Positions 34,900-43,148 of a stretch of 64,000 nt of DNA are shown piece by piece; position 1 is the stretch's first letter; every line of letters starts with the position of its first letter. Position numbers and translations under genes: made by a program. Under the pieces are notes generated by a model. It had not been told where the DNA came from. It made no database searches and worked only from the letters and a program-made list of their open reading frames with translations. Source of the stretch: Alteromonas sp. IB21 (lineage in GTDB: Bacteria > Pseudomonadota > Gammaproteobacteria > Enterobacterales > Alteromonadaceae); assembly GCF_016405965.1 (NCBI RefSeq), contig NZ_JAEFCD010000001.1, forward strand, positions 169,813 to 233,812, written 5' to 3'.

Positions 34900-35931
34900 A
34901 TGAAAACACAACTTAGCGAAAACGATGTTCAACAGATGCTTAGGATTGCCAGCGGCGCGACTCTCGGATTTACGATATCTAAGGCAATGGGATGGCCGAA
35001 CCCGATATTCTTTACCCTTTATCCCATTTTATTGCTAGGGCTGGTAGCCGTTTTAAATGGGCACATAATAAGACAGTTTCTTGCAGCGACCGTATTCCCG
35101 GCTATGGTTGTGCTACTAATATATGGTTTGTTTGGCACTCACCCGCTGCTTATTACGCCGTTAATCGCGGTAACCTTTGCTTATTTATTTTGGCAAATGA
35201 GTAAAGATACATTATTTTTGTTTGGCGCATTTTCCCTTATTGGGCTGTCGTTACAGTTGCACTTCGCAAGTTATAGTAACGATGGAATAGATATTTACCC
35301 GTTGGTGATTTCCAATATTGGCGCAATTTTACTTGCTTTAGGCATCGCTTTTGCCCTGCACCTAATGTTTCCTGATAGAGCGCCACGAACACCACAGCCT
35401 AAGGTCTCTAAAAATAAAGCGAGTATCCGACACGAGGTCATCTTGTGCACAATAGTGGCTACGTTATCTTTTGCTGTATTTCAAACCTTCGACTTGGTTG
35501 ACTCTGTCTCGGCGCAAGCGGCGAGCATACTGATTCTTTTCCCTCTTTGCTGGAAAGGGGCCACCATGAGCGGTTGGCAGCGAGCAATAGGCACCTTGAT
35601 TGGGTGCAATTTAGCCCTGCTCGCTCAGCTGGTTTTGCTGAATTACAGCGATACGTTATTTTTCGCTAGTTTTAGCCTGTGGATATTGGTCTTTTTTATA
35701 AGTCGGCAGCACGTTTTGAACGGTGGTGGCGCGGGGACCGGCTTTGGCGTACTTACCACCTTTGGCATCTTGTACGGACAGTCACTTTCACCCCAACAGG
35801 ATATTATTTATAGTGCGCTGTATCGCTTTTCGTCTGTCGTTGTAGCCATCGCATTTAGCCTGGGTGCTATTTTTGTTGTACATAGCCTACTGAATCGACA
35901 TCAATCTACACGGCATCACACATTTTCTTGA
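34900..35931 (+). CDS. DUF2955 (FUSC-like) inner-membrane protein
   Basis: 343 aa in two membrane halves. The first has about five helices starting LRIASGATLGFTISKAMGWP, a motif conserved in DUF2955. A polar linker follows (about residues 160-182, rich in Pro/Lys), then a second helical set with LFPLCWKGATMSGWQRAIGTLIGCNLALLAQ, the FUSC/aromatic-acid-exporter type repeat. DUF2955 proteins accompany HlyD-family adaptors, and here the gene follows one by 8 bp under a MarR regulator. It is probably the transporter component. Substrate unknown. Confidence 0.85.
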   Translation: MKTQLSENDVQQMLRIASGATLGFTISKAMGWPNPIFFTLYPILLLGLVAVLNGHIIRQFLAATVFPAMVVLLIYGLFGTHPLLITPLIAVTFAYLFWQMSKDTLFLFGAFSLIGLSLQLHFASYSNDGIDIYPLVISNIGAILLALGIAFALHLMFPDRAPRTPQPKVSKNKASIRHEVILCTIVATLSFAVFQTFDLVDSVSAQAASILILFPLCWKGATMSGWQRAIGTLIGCNLALLAQLVLLNYSDTLFFASFSLWILVFFISRQHVLNGGGAGTGFGVLTTFGILYGQSLSPQQDIIYSALYRFSSVVVAIAFSLGAIFVVHSLLNRHQSTRHHTFS

Positions 35932-36083
35932 CCTTACTTGTAACAGGCTAGACTTGAGCAGCGCTCTAAAAACATAAGCTGATGATTATATATTTTTGTT
36001 TTATTTATTGGACGCTTACATTTTTAAACAATGTGCTATATTGATTTCTAAACAAATAATAACCAACGGTACAAGGATGACAA

Positions 36084-37841
36084 ATGCTGCGATTATTGTT
36101 CGCATGGCTTGTAATATCATGCTTTTGCCAAGCGGCGTACGCAGCTAATTTCAATGCTCCACAGTCCATGCTCTCTTTAGACCGCGATGTCGTTTTTGCA
36201 GTGAGCAACTCAGCTGAACTTACAGGTAATGAACAGTGGTTTTATAGCGCTGATGTTATAGAAAGGTCCGCTTCACAGTATTTGCATTTTAAAGTTCGCG
36301 TTTACAACCAATTAGATACGCAAGTTCCTGTCTGGTTTTCAATTAGCTTTCCAGCGATAAAACGTTTAACAGTGACTGACGGCACTAAAATATGGGTAAC
36401 GGGCGACAGTTTGCCTTTTAGCTCTCGTCCTGTGAATGCGCCGAACTACCACTTTCCATCCATATTGCCACCGTCAGCCTATACAGAATTTAGCGGTACC
36501 ATGTCAGGCGAAATATTAAGGTACAGCTTTTCAGTCGCTACACCTGAATATTACAGCAACCTTTACATGAAAACCTTACAGCGGGATATGGCGTTTTTCG
36601 GCGCAATGGGGCTGCTTACTGTACTTTGTACATTGGGCTTTATTGCTAGCCGCAATTTAGTTTTTTTGAGCTTTGCCTCGTTCATTTTTACTATAACCTT
36701 TTGGTTTTTTCGCGTCTTCGGTTACGCGTTTGAACTACTTTGGCCTAATACGCCAAGTTTGAATGACATTAGCTATGCTGTAAGTATTTATTCTGTTTTG
36801 ATTACCGCCTTTTGGGTTTTGTTTCAGACACTAGCCAGAGACAACCATGAAGTGTACGGAGTGAAGCCCGTCAAACTGTTTTGCGCAATTTTGCCTTTTA
36901 TGGGGATATTACTATGGCAAAGCGTAGGGCTTGATTTTGCGCTAAAACTCCCTGTAATTCTCTTTTTCCCTTTCTTATTAATTGCCGGTATCACCATCTT
37001 TGTAGAGCACAAGCGAGGCTCTGACAGAGCCAAATGGCTTGCTGCCGCTATGCTTCCAGTAACATTTAGTACCCTAGTCCTTACTATTATTGCACTTTTT
37101 GAGGTCGAGCTTTATCTAGAGCCTATCGCCACTTTCATGACTGGGCTCGTGATGACCTGTCTGTTTATGGTCGCGCTTACCGCGAACTACATGGTTAAGG
37201 TTGTGCAAAGAGAAAGAGACGCACAGAAAGAAGCAGCACAATTAAAAAGTGAGCAAGCATTTAAACTAGAAGCGCTGGTGAAAGAGCGTACCCTAGCGCT
37301 CGAACAGACCAACAGTACATTGGCAGAGTTAGCTTCTAAAGATAGTTTAACGGAATTGCCCAATCGGCGTACGCTGGATTTATTTGTAGATAATACGTTT
37401 GATAAGACTATACACGATGACAAGGCACTCGCCATTGCGCTGATAGATTTAGACCATTTTAAAAGTATTAACGATACCTACGGACACAATGTGGGTGACG
37501 AAGTACTCAAGGGAATTGCCGATATTCTCGCGCCACTAAATAATGCAGATCAAGTAGCTGCTAGGTATGGTGGAGAAGAATTTGCCATTGCAAAGCGCAT
37601 CAAACGCCCTAATGCCAACCAGTCTAGCGAAGCCGAGGAGTTTGCAAAGCAACTTAACGTTATCCACCACGCCATTAACCAATTAGCCATCGCATCGATT
37701 AATGACAGGAAGTTAGGAGCGTGTATAGGTTGGACATTATGTAAGGGCTCCGACGATATTGTCGAAGCCTTCAGGCGGGCTGATCAAGGCCTTTACGTAG
37801 CCAAAGATAAAGGAAGAAACTTAATCGTTCCGGCCTTATAA
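36084..37841 (+). CDS. Diguanylate cyclase with 7TM-DISM sensor
   Basis: 585 aa. Signal peptide (MLRLLFAWLVISCFCQAAYA), a periplasmic DISM extracellular domain (about residues 25-170), seven transmembrane helices (about 175-375) and a short coiled coil (QLKSEQAFKLEALVKERTLALEQTN). The GGDEF domain follows with the active-site signature RYGGEEF and substrate motif LTELPNRRTLD. It should make c-di-GMP in response to a periplasmic ligand. The usual inhibitory RxxD five residues before GGEEF is replaced by NNAD, so product inhibition is probably lost. Its last 6 bp overlap the convergent dehydrogenase gene. Confidence 0.92.
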   Translation: MLRLLFAWLVISCFCQAAYAANFNAPQSMLSLDRDVVFAVSNSAELTGNEQWFYSADVIERSASQYLHFKVRVYNQLDTQVPVWFSISFPAIKRLTVTDGTKIWVTGDSLPFSSRPVNAPNYHFPSILPPSAYTEFSGTMSGEILRYSFSVATPEYYSNLYMKTLQRDMAFFGAMGLLTVLCTLGFIASRNLVFLSFASFIFTITFWFFRVFGYAFELLWPNTPSLNDISYAVSIYSVLITAFWVLFQTLARDNHEVYGVKPVKLFCAILPFMGILLWQSVGLDFALKLPVILFFPFLLIAGITIFVEHKRGSDRAKWLAAAMLPVTFSTLVLTIIALFEVELYLEPIATFMTGLVMTCLFMVALTANYMVKVVQRERDAQKEAAQLKSEQAFKLEALVKERTLALEQTNSTLAELASKDSLTELPNRRTLDLFVDNTFDKTIHDDKALAIALIDLDHFKSINDTYGHNVGDEVLKGIADILAPLNNADQVAARYGGEEFAIAKRIKRPNANQSSEAEEFAKQLNVIHHAINQLAIASINDRKLGACIGWTLCKGSDDIVEAFRRADQGLYVAKDKGRNLIVPAL

Positions 37842-38771
37842 CACTGTGATCACCGCCTTTCGCTTATCTTCTTTTGAAAACCTGAGCGCATTGTTTAAAT
37901 CGTTAAATTCAAACAGGTTAGGTATTTCAACGACCAACGTCTGGGCGGCAACTTGTTCGAGTAGCGCCTCGCCGTCTTTTACCAAGCGCTGCCATTGTGA
38001 CAAATCACCATAATCATGCAGCGCGCCTAGTGCTATCTCATGATAAGAAATAGTGCGAGTGAAAGGCGCATCAACAGGCACCTCAATACGGCCCAGAATA
38101 CTCACTACGTGACCATTAGCTTCAAGAAGTGGCACAAGTGACGCGGCATAGTCTGGACCATTCGCGTCGAAAAGCGCGTAAAATGTTTGTCCTTCAGGTT
38201 TACCGCGATGGATGGCTTTAACTCCCATCTCATCGGCTTGCTCTTGCGAAAAGCTTCCTGAGATAACATGTACACTAAAACCAGCCTGAGAAAGCATTTG
38301 CGCCAGCAATTTGTTAACGGCGCCCATACCGCTAACCAACACGTCAGCACCCTTTCTTACCGGCACTTTGCTGAAGGCTTGCCAGGCAGTAAGCATCGGG
38401 CATGGCAAGGCAGCGGCTAATGCAAAATCAACGCTTTCTGGCACAACCATTACACGGCTAGCATACACCTCACTATGATCGGCAAAGCTTCCGTTTTCAC
38501 CTAGGCTATGATGGTATGCCACTCGCCTACCCAATAGGCCGTCATCGACGCCCTCACCTACCGCTACAACAACACCCGCGCCATCTACACCGGGAATATG
38601 CCCTTTTTCCCAGTCGCGGGGGTTATCATCAATAAACTTCCAGTCTACGGGGTTAATGCCAATAGCATAGTTGCGCACGATAATACGCCCTGCTTCCGGC
38701 TCAGAAAATTCCCTTACGTTTTGCACCAGTGCTGCGCCAGCTTGTTCAAATTGCCAAACGTTAGCTTGCAT
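37836..38771 (-). CDS. Zinc-free MDR/quinone oxidoreductase-type alcohol dehydrogenase
   Basis: 311-aa medium-chain dehydrogenase/reductase. GroES-like N-terminal half with NYAIGINPVDWKFI and HIPGVDGAGVVVAVGEGVD (quinone-oxidoreductase type, no structural-zinc cysteines). Rossmann half has VLVSGMGAVNKLLAQMLSQAG in place of the usual GxGGxG, a slightly unusual loop. NADPH use is likely. It is 30 bp downstream of the aldo/keto reductase gene with AAGGAG before its ATG, so they form an operon. The pair probably reduces reactive carbonyls or quinones. Subfamily and substrate are not certain. Confidence 0.85.
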   Translation of the reverse strand: MQANVWQFEQAGAALVQNVREFSEPEAGRIIVRNYAIGINPVDWKFIDDNPRDWEKGHIPGVDGAGVVVAVGEGVDDGLLGRRVAYHHSLGENGSFADHSEVYASRVMVVPESVDFALAAALPCPMLTAWQAFSKVPVRKGADVLVSGMGAVNKLLAQMLSQAGFSVHVISGSFSQEQADEMGVKAIHRGKPEGQTFYALFDANGPDYAASLVPLLEANGHVVSILGRIEVPVDAPFTRTISYHEIALGALHDYGDLSQWQRLVKDGEALLEQVAAQTLVVEIPNLFEFNDLNNALRFSKEDKRKAVITVL

Positions 38772-38801
38772 AAAAGCTCCTTAACAAGGTGATGTTCCCA
38801 A

Positions 38802-39638
38802 TTAGTCCCACGCAGGTGAGAAATCTGGGTTAGCTTGACGGTCACCACAATCTAGCGCGTCAATCTTTGCTATATCATCTGCGTCTAAGGTAAGTTCAAG
38901 CGCTTTGAAATTCGTTTCCAGGTTTTTGCGCTTAGTCGACGATGGAATAGTGACTAAACCATGGGCCAGCTCCCAGGCTACAACTACCTCAGCAGTGCTT
39001 ACAGCATATTTATCTGCAATCGCAGTGATAGTCTCGTCTTTTAGGACTTTGCCAACAGCAAACGGCATATACCCTGTAACTGTGATGCCATGCTTCTCGC
39101 ACGCTGCACGCACTTTTTCATTAGTAAGATAAGGGTGCACCTCTACCTGATTCGTGGAAATAACGCCGTCGCCTAAGATACTCACCGCTTCTTCAATTTG
39201 TGCCACGGTAAAGTTAGAAATACCAATTTCTTTTGTCAGGCCTAGCTCCTTAACGCGCAGCAATTCACCTAGGTATTCTTCCATACTTTCGCCATTTTCC
39301 GGTGACGGCCAATGAATAAGTAGCAAATCAACATACGACAGTTGAAGTTTTTCCAAACTCTCTTTTACGCTATCCACAAAACTTGCTTTATTCAGCTTGT
39401 CGTTCCACACCTTGGTGGTGACGTAAAGGTCTTCACGTGCAACAAGATTGTTTGCAATAGCGTCTTTAATAGCGCGACCTACCGCTTCTTCATTGCCGTA
39501 AATTTGCGCCGTATCAATATGACGGAAACCCACTTCAAGTGCCATTGTCACGCTGTTATAGGCTTCATCGTCTTTTAAGCGAAACGTGCCTACACCTAGC
39601 GAAGGAATTTTAGATTGTGACTGATTTACATTCGGCAT
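38802..39638 (-). CDS. Aldo/keto reductase (DkgB-like)
   Basis: 278-aa NADPH-dependent TIM-barrel reductase. Catalytic tetrad visible: Asp in GFRHIDTAQIYGNE (D about 41, Y about 46), Lys in YVTTKVWND, His in LLIHWPSP; the coenzyme loop IPSSTKRKNLETNF is near the C-terminus. ATG 39638 with AGGAGG upstream. It heads the AKR-MDR operon. Directly upstream lie remnants of two other genes (39660-40145), suggesting that the operon's original first gene and its divergent LysR regulator have been deleted. Carbonyl detoxification is the likely role. Confidence 0.92.
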   Translation of the reverse strand: MPNVNQSQSKIPSLGVGTFRLKDDEAYNSVTMALEVGFRHIDTAQIYGNEEAVGRAIKDAIANNLVAREDLYVTTKVWNDKLNKASFVDSVKESLEKLQLSYVDLLLIHWPSPENGESMEEYLGELLRVKELGLTKEIGISNFTVAQIEEAVSILGDGVISTNQVEVHPYLTNEKVRAACEKHGITVTGYMPFAVGKVLKDETITAIADKYAVSTAEVVVAWELAHGLVTIPSSTKRKNLETNFKALELTLDADDIAKIDALDCGDRQANPDFSPAWD

Positions 39639-39659
39639 GATGCCTCCTTGTTGGTTCCG

Positions 39660-39746
39660 TTATTTATGAAAGTGAGGTAATACATGGTCAGCAATGCGCT
39701 GCATAGCGTCTTCTACTGGTTGCGTATTACGTCTGAAGTGCAGGCC
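39660..39746 (-). pseudogene. C-terminal remnant, possibly of a luciferase-like (LLM) flavin oxidoreductase
   Basis: Minus-strand frame of 28 codons encoding GLHFRRNTQPVEDAMQRIA followed by DHVLPHFHK and a TAA 22 bp before the AKR start. The pattern 'hydrophobic-x-F ... P-x-E ... M-x-x-I-A-x-x-V-L-P-H-F' resembles the C-terminal helix of LLM-class flavin-dependent oxidoreductases; this is moderate-to-low confidence from memory. No start and no upstream body exist: at about 39747 the sequence switches to a plus-strand LysR fragment. In the ancestral arrangement it would have been the first gene of the AKR-MDR operon. Confidence 0.4.
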
Positions 39747-40145
39747 AATATTGTGGCGAGCCCACAGTATCTTGAAAAATATTCCATATCTGAAGACGAG
39801 GGTGGAGTTAGCACGCTAAACAATCACAAACTGATTGGTTTTAGCGACTCACCAAGTCTAAATAAATGGCCGCTCAAGCAAGATATTAACTTGCAGTACA
39901 GTCTTCGTGCGTCAAGTGGCGAAACTATTCGCCAGCTTTGCTTGGCAGGTCAAGGTATCGCGTTACTGTCTCACTTTATGGTGCACAGAGATCTCAGCGC
40001 GGGCACGCTTGTCGATTTGTTTAGCGAGGACATCGTCAGTCCAAACCGAAGAGAGTCGGTACAAGCGGTATATTATAAAAATAGCGCTGTATCGTCTCGT
40101 ATCTCTGCGTTTTTAGACTTTATCCAGCCGCGGCTTACGCTTTAA
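39747..40145 (+). pseudogene. Truncated LysR-type regulator (effector-binding half only)
   Basis: About 132 codons matching the second half of LysR-type regulators: NIVASPQYLEKY, then KLIGFSDSPSLNKWPL, then SGETIRQLCLAGQGIALLS and the C-terminal SSRISAFLDFIQPRLTL. The winged-helix DNA-binding half (about 150 residues) is absent; the reading frame opens only 63 bp earlier in sequence that reads better as the minus-strand remnant at 39660-39746. It cannot act as a normal regulator. It is oriented divergently from the AKR-MDR operon, the usual place for its LysR controller, and ends 8 bp before the convergent EamA gene. Confidence 0.75.
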
Positions 40146-40152
40146 AGAACGG

Positions 40153-41082
40153 CTATTTAGCCTGCCCCTTGCCTAGCATTTTTTTAAGCGTACTTTGAGG
40201 AATGGCATTCACAATAAGCGCTGCAATCATCAATATAGCGCCGGCCATCACCATAGGCTGCAGGGTTTCTTTAAGCAGTAGCACTGAGCTTACATAGCCC
40301 ACAATTGGCGTGAGTGTGCTAATTAGAACGATTTTATCTGGAGGTAATTTAGGCCCCGCTGCTACCATAAGGCCAAAACCGAGACCTGTTGCCACTGGAC
40401 CAATGTACGCAAGTAGCAACCAATCGCTTATATCATAGGCCGCAAAATTCGGCGTTGGCTCTACCATAAGAGCAATAGCGAGCATGGCGAAACCTGCAAG
40501 GGTAAACTGCCAAAACACCGCCTCAATGACGCTTCCTTTCCACTTGTGGAAAGACACCCTTCGAATAGCGACTGCCCACAATGCAGACGCCAGCAACATA
40601 CCTAAGAGCGGCAGCCATGCGCCCGGTTGCCCCGAGGCAAATAAAATCATCGCACAGCCAATAGTAGAAATTCCGGTAAGAATTAATCGCTTTGAAGGCG
40701 GGCGTTGTCGATACCATAACGTATCAATAAGTAGCATCCAAAGCGGCGTTGTATAAATGAGAATACTAGCGGTTCCAGCTGGGATATATTGCAGCGACAC
40801 CGTAATAAGGCCCATCGACAAGATAAACTGGAAAAACGCGACCACAAAAACCACAGACCGGTCTTTACGATTCAACACCGGCAAACGTTTCTTAGTGATA
40901 AGCACAAAAAGCGCGAGTACCGGAAGACTGAGTAGAAAACGCAGGCAAATCATCCACACCGGGCCAACTATCTCTAGCCCTAATTTCATGCCTGGCCAAT
41001 TAAGCCCTAAACACAACACTGCAACTAAAAGCATTTTTATACCTTTAGATTGCGCTTTTTCCGCCACCGATAATGAAGACAT
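40153..41082 (-). CDS. EamA/DMT-superfamily transporter
   Basis: 309-aa inner-membrane protein with ten predicted helices arranged as two EamA repeats. The first begins around LLVAVLCLGLNWPGMKLGLEIVGPVW, the second around LLGMLLASALWAVAIRRVSF; each ends with the typical PxxATGLGFGL or LTPIVGYVSSVLLLKE type motif. Probably a metabolite exporter. The start is ATG 41082; a TTG six codons upstream is the alternative. Substrate unknown. A short plus-strand reading frame remnant (41097-41190) lies upstream. Confidence 0.88.
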   Translation of the reverse strand: MSSLSVAEKAQSKGIKMLLVAVLCLGLNWPGMKLGLEIVGPVWMICLRFLLSLPVLALFVLITKKRLPVLNRKDRSVVFVVAFFQFILSMGLITVSLQYIPAGTASILIYTTPLWMLLIDTLWYRQRPPSKRLILTGISTIGCAMILFASGQPGAWLPLLGMLLASALWAVAIRRVSFHKWKGSVIEAVFWQFTLAGFAMLAIALMVEPTPNFAAYDISDWLLLAYIGPVATGLGFGLMVAAGPKLPPDKIVLISTLTPIVGYVSSVLLLKETLQPMVMAGAILMIAALIVNAIPQSTLKKMLGKGQAK

Positions 41083-41269
41083 GCGTTTTAAAAAATCCAA
41101 TTACACGAACTGATTTAAGAGAAGCCATCACCGCTACAGGGGTTGAACTTGAGCGGGATATTTATGGGCGCAAATATAAGTGAATTAGCGGTGGATTAAA
41201 ACCTTTCTAACCACGAAGCACATCGATTTATCGACCAAATGGTCAACTTTATAAAACCCTATGGAAACC

Positions 41270-41785
41270 TTACGATACAGGAGTAGATTGCAATGTGGGG
41301 GTTGTCCACTTCATGATTTTGGCGTTTTCTTTTTGTGCGCTATTCACATTGCTATTGTTGTTCCCGTCGTCAGTACTTTTTACGGTGTAATAGTTTTTGC
41401 GAGTTTCAATATGTTCAAAACCCGAGCACTCGTACAGCGCAATGGCAGTGTGATTACTTTCACGTACCTCTAGCCAGATTTCACGCATGTTATTTTCCAT
41501 TGATGTCTCAATGACAAAATCAACTAGAGCACGGCCTACTCCTTTACCTCTGGCGTCTTTATCGACAGCAATATCCATCAGCGTTGCTTCATCAACGACT
41601 TCAAGCATAATCGCGTAGCCAATAACCTTTTCATTTTCAAAGGCAAATACCCCGTAATAGGGTTTAGTAAAACAATCCGCGAAGGTACTGAGTTTCCAAG
41701 GCGCCACTTGTGCGTCTTGATGAATAGCATGCGCGTGTTCAATGTACTCGTCGAAGCCTTGTGGCGGTACGATTGTTAACTTCAT
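41270..41785 (-). CDS. rimI: Ribosomal protein S18 alanine N-acetyltransferase
   Basis: GNAT acetyltransferase (171 aa) acetylating the N-terminus of ribosomal protein S18. The acetyl-CoA loop DKDARGKGVGRALVDFV (R/Q-x-x-G-x-G/A) is clear, followed by MREIWLEVRESNHTAIALYECSGFEHIETRKNYY, which is typical RimI. The C-terminus carries an extra Asn/Ser/Lys-rich tail of about 30 residues beyond E. coli RimI. The start is ATG 41785, or GTG 41791, in the short gap after holD (stop 41794). holD-rimI pairing is conserved in gammaproteobacteria and supports both calls. Confidence 0.93.
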   Translation of the reverse strand: MKLTIVPPQGFDEYIEHAHAIHQDAQVAPWKLSTFADCFTKPYYGVFAFENEKVIGYAIMLEVVDEATLMDIAVDKDARGKGVGRALVDFVIETSMENNMREIWLEVRESNHTAIALYECSGFEHIETRKNYYTVKSTDDGNNNSNVNSAQKENAKIMKWTTPTLQSTPVS

Positions 41786-41793
41786 CGCCACGA

Positions 41794-42543
41794 CTACTGT
41801 TCGGTCGAGGAGTTGTTTAACGTATGCCCTACGCTAATGAGTTGGGCCCATAGCTCACGTTTTTGCGCAGTAGAGAGTTTAAGCGGTGTGGCTGGCAATA
41901 TAATAGCCGATTCGGTAACTGATAGCGTACGGCCAATCATAATAGTGGTAGCCCATTGTGACGGTATACCTAACTGAACACAGGCTAGCTGCAAGTCTTT
42001 CAGCCATTGCTGTGACTTCGCTTTCTGTTCGGCACTTAACGGAATACCTTCTGCCAATGCAGGCCCTTTCGCCTCAGTTGTTTTTATTACAGGTTTTTGC
42101 GAAGTAACCATGTTTCCGTTAGGTGGCAATGTAGCGTGTGCCGAAGATGCCCCCGTTTCGCTTTGCGCTACTCTCGCTTCATTTGCACCGTTTTTTTGAG
42201 TTCTTTCATTTAACGGCGCTTTATGCGTAGGCGTTTGGGCTGTAACAGCGTCTCTGGGCTTCGCTTTATCTTTTGCACTGCCGCCTACGTTTGCTCTCAA
42301 CTGAGCAAGACGTGACTGTTTTTCTTCTTGAGAAATTGGCGTTGAAGACGATTTATTTAATGGAACATTTTGGCTGTAGGGTGTTTGTGTCGACGAACTA
42401 TTTGACGTGCCAAGTGTATGGTGTAGAGCGCTGCCTTCTTTCAGGTTTGCCTGTTCTTGCATCTTCGCGTAGGCGTCTTTAGTGATCCACACAGGGATCC
42501 CCATTTCTTGTAATACCGCCTGCTGATATGAAGTAAGAGACAT
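41794..42543 (-). CDS. holD: DNA polymerase III psi subunit (HolD-like)
   Basis: Clamp-loader accessory subunit that bridges chi/SSB and the clamp loader. Called on the N-terminus (YQQAVLQEMGIPVWITKD, like the E. coli WQLQQLGITQW segment that anchors psi to the clamp loader), on the C-terminal psi fold (QWLKDLQLACVQLG...SVTESAIILPATPLKLSTAQKRELWAQL), and on the holD-rimI context. At 249 aa it is much longer than E. coli psi (137), owing to a low-complexity Ser/Thr/Lys/Ala-rich linker (about residues 45-165). Sequence conservation in this family is always weak. Confidence 0.8.
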   Translation of the reverse strand: MSLTSYQQAVLQEMGIPVWITKDAYAKMQEQANLKEGSALHHTLGTSNSSSTQTPYSQNVPLNKSSSTPISQEEKQSRLAQLRANVGGSAKDKAKPRDAVTAQTPTHKAPLNERTQKNGANEARVAQSETGASSAHATLPPNGNMVTSQKPVIKTTEAKGPALAEGIPLSAEQKAKSQQWLKDLQLACVQLGIPSQWATTIMIGRTLSVTESAIILPATPLKLSTAQKRELWAQLISVGHTLNNSSTEQ

Positions 42544-42865
42544 TGCCCAAAAGACCTAAAGTGAATTAAACATCGTTTCCGCCCAGTTTACTAAAGTTGC
42601 TGGCCTGATTGAATAGCTATCGCGTTCTTTTACCTAGAGTTACCTTTGCGCGAAATGCACGTTATCTCAAATACACTTTATCTAAAATACAATCGCCACA
42701 AGTCTATTGGCAGATATGTAAATATGTTAGGTCTGTAAATAGATAGAACAAGAGCCTAAATAAAGGTATTAAGCAACACAAATTGAAAAAAGTAAGTATG
42801 TGAAAGAATAATCTAAAGGAAAAATTTTTGAGGTTTGAACAAGGCTGTTCACAAAGAAGAGAAAG
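42544..42865. other. Intergenic region holD to tRNA-Trp
   Basis: An AT-rich region of 322 bp upstream of holD and downstream of the minus-strand tRNA-Trp. No convincing gene was found. No clear intrinsic terminator for the tRNA is visible, and secE-nusG, which follow tRNA-Trp in E. coli, are not here. Confidence 0.45.
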
Positions 42866-42942
42866 TGGCAGGGGTGGAGGGACTCGAACCCCCAACCATC
42901 GGTTTTGGAGACCGCTGTTCTACCAATTCGAACTACACCCCT
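42866..42942 (-). tRNA. tRNA-Trp (anticodon CCA)
   Basis: On the minus strand the gene starts AGGGGTGTAGTTC and ends CACCCCTGCCA. The acceptor stem AGGGGTG pairs with CACCCCT; discriminator G and an encoded CCA follow. Anticodon loop CTCCAAA gives anticodon CCA (Trp), with stem GCGGT/ACCGA-type pairing, and the T-arm GGGGGTTCGAGTCCCTC is canonical. Length 77 nt including CCA. It stands alone with its own promoter. Confidence 0.97.
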
Positions 42943-42954
42943 AGCGCGATGTGC

Positions 42955-42982
42955 ATTATACGGATGACATTAAAAAGGTAAA
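42955..42982 (-). promoter_or_regulatory. tRNA-Trp promoter
   Basis: On the minus strand TTTACC (42982-42977) as -35, a 16-bp spacer, and a perfect TATAAT (42960-42955) as -10, 12 bases before the mature tRNA 5' end. The following discriminator region (GCACATCGCGC) is GC-rich, as expected for a stringently controlled stable-RNA promoter. Confidence 0.7.
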
Positions 42983-43148
42983 GCCTTTTTATCATCACAA
43001 ATAACTGCATGCTTAATTAACACGCAATGCGCTGTTTTTTCAATCGAATACTACTGATTTCACCTGATGTTCAACTATGGTTCCAGATTTCTACCCAAAA
43101 CCACAAGAGGCCCTTTATCTGAACTAGTAAGTGTAATTCTCCCCTGCC

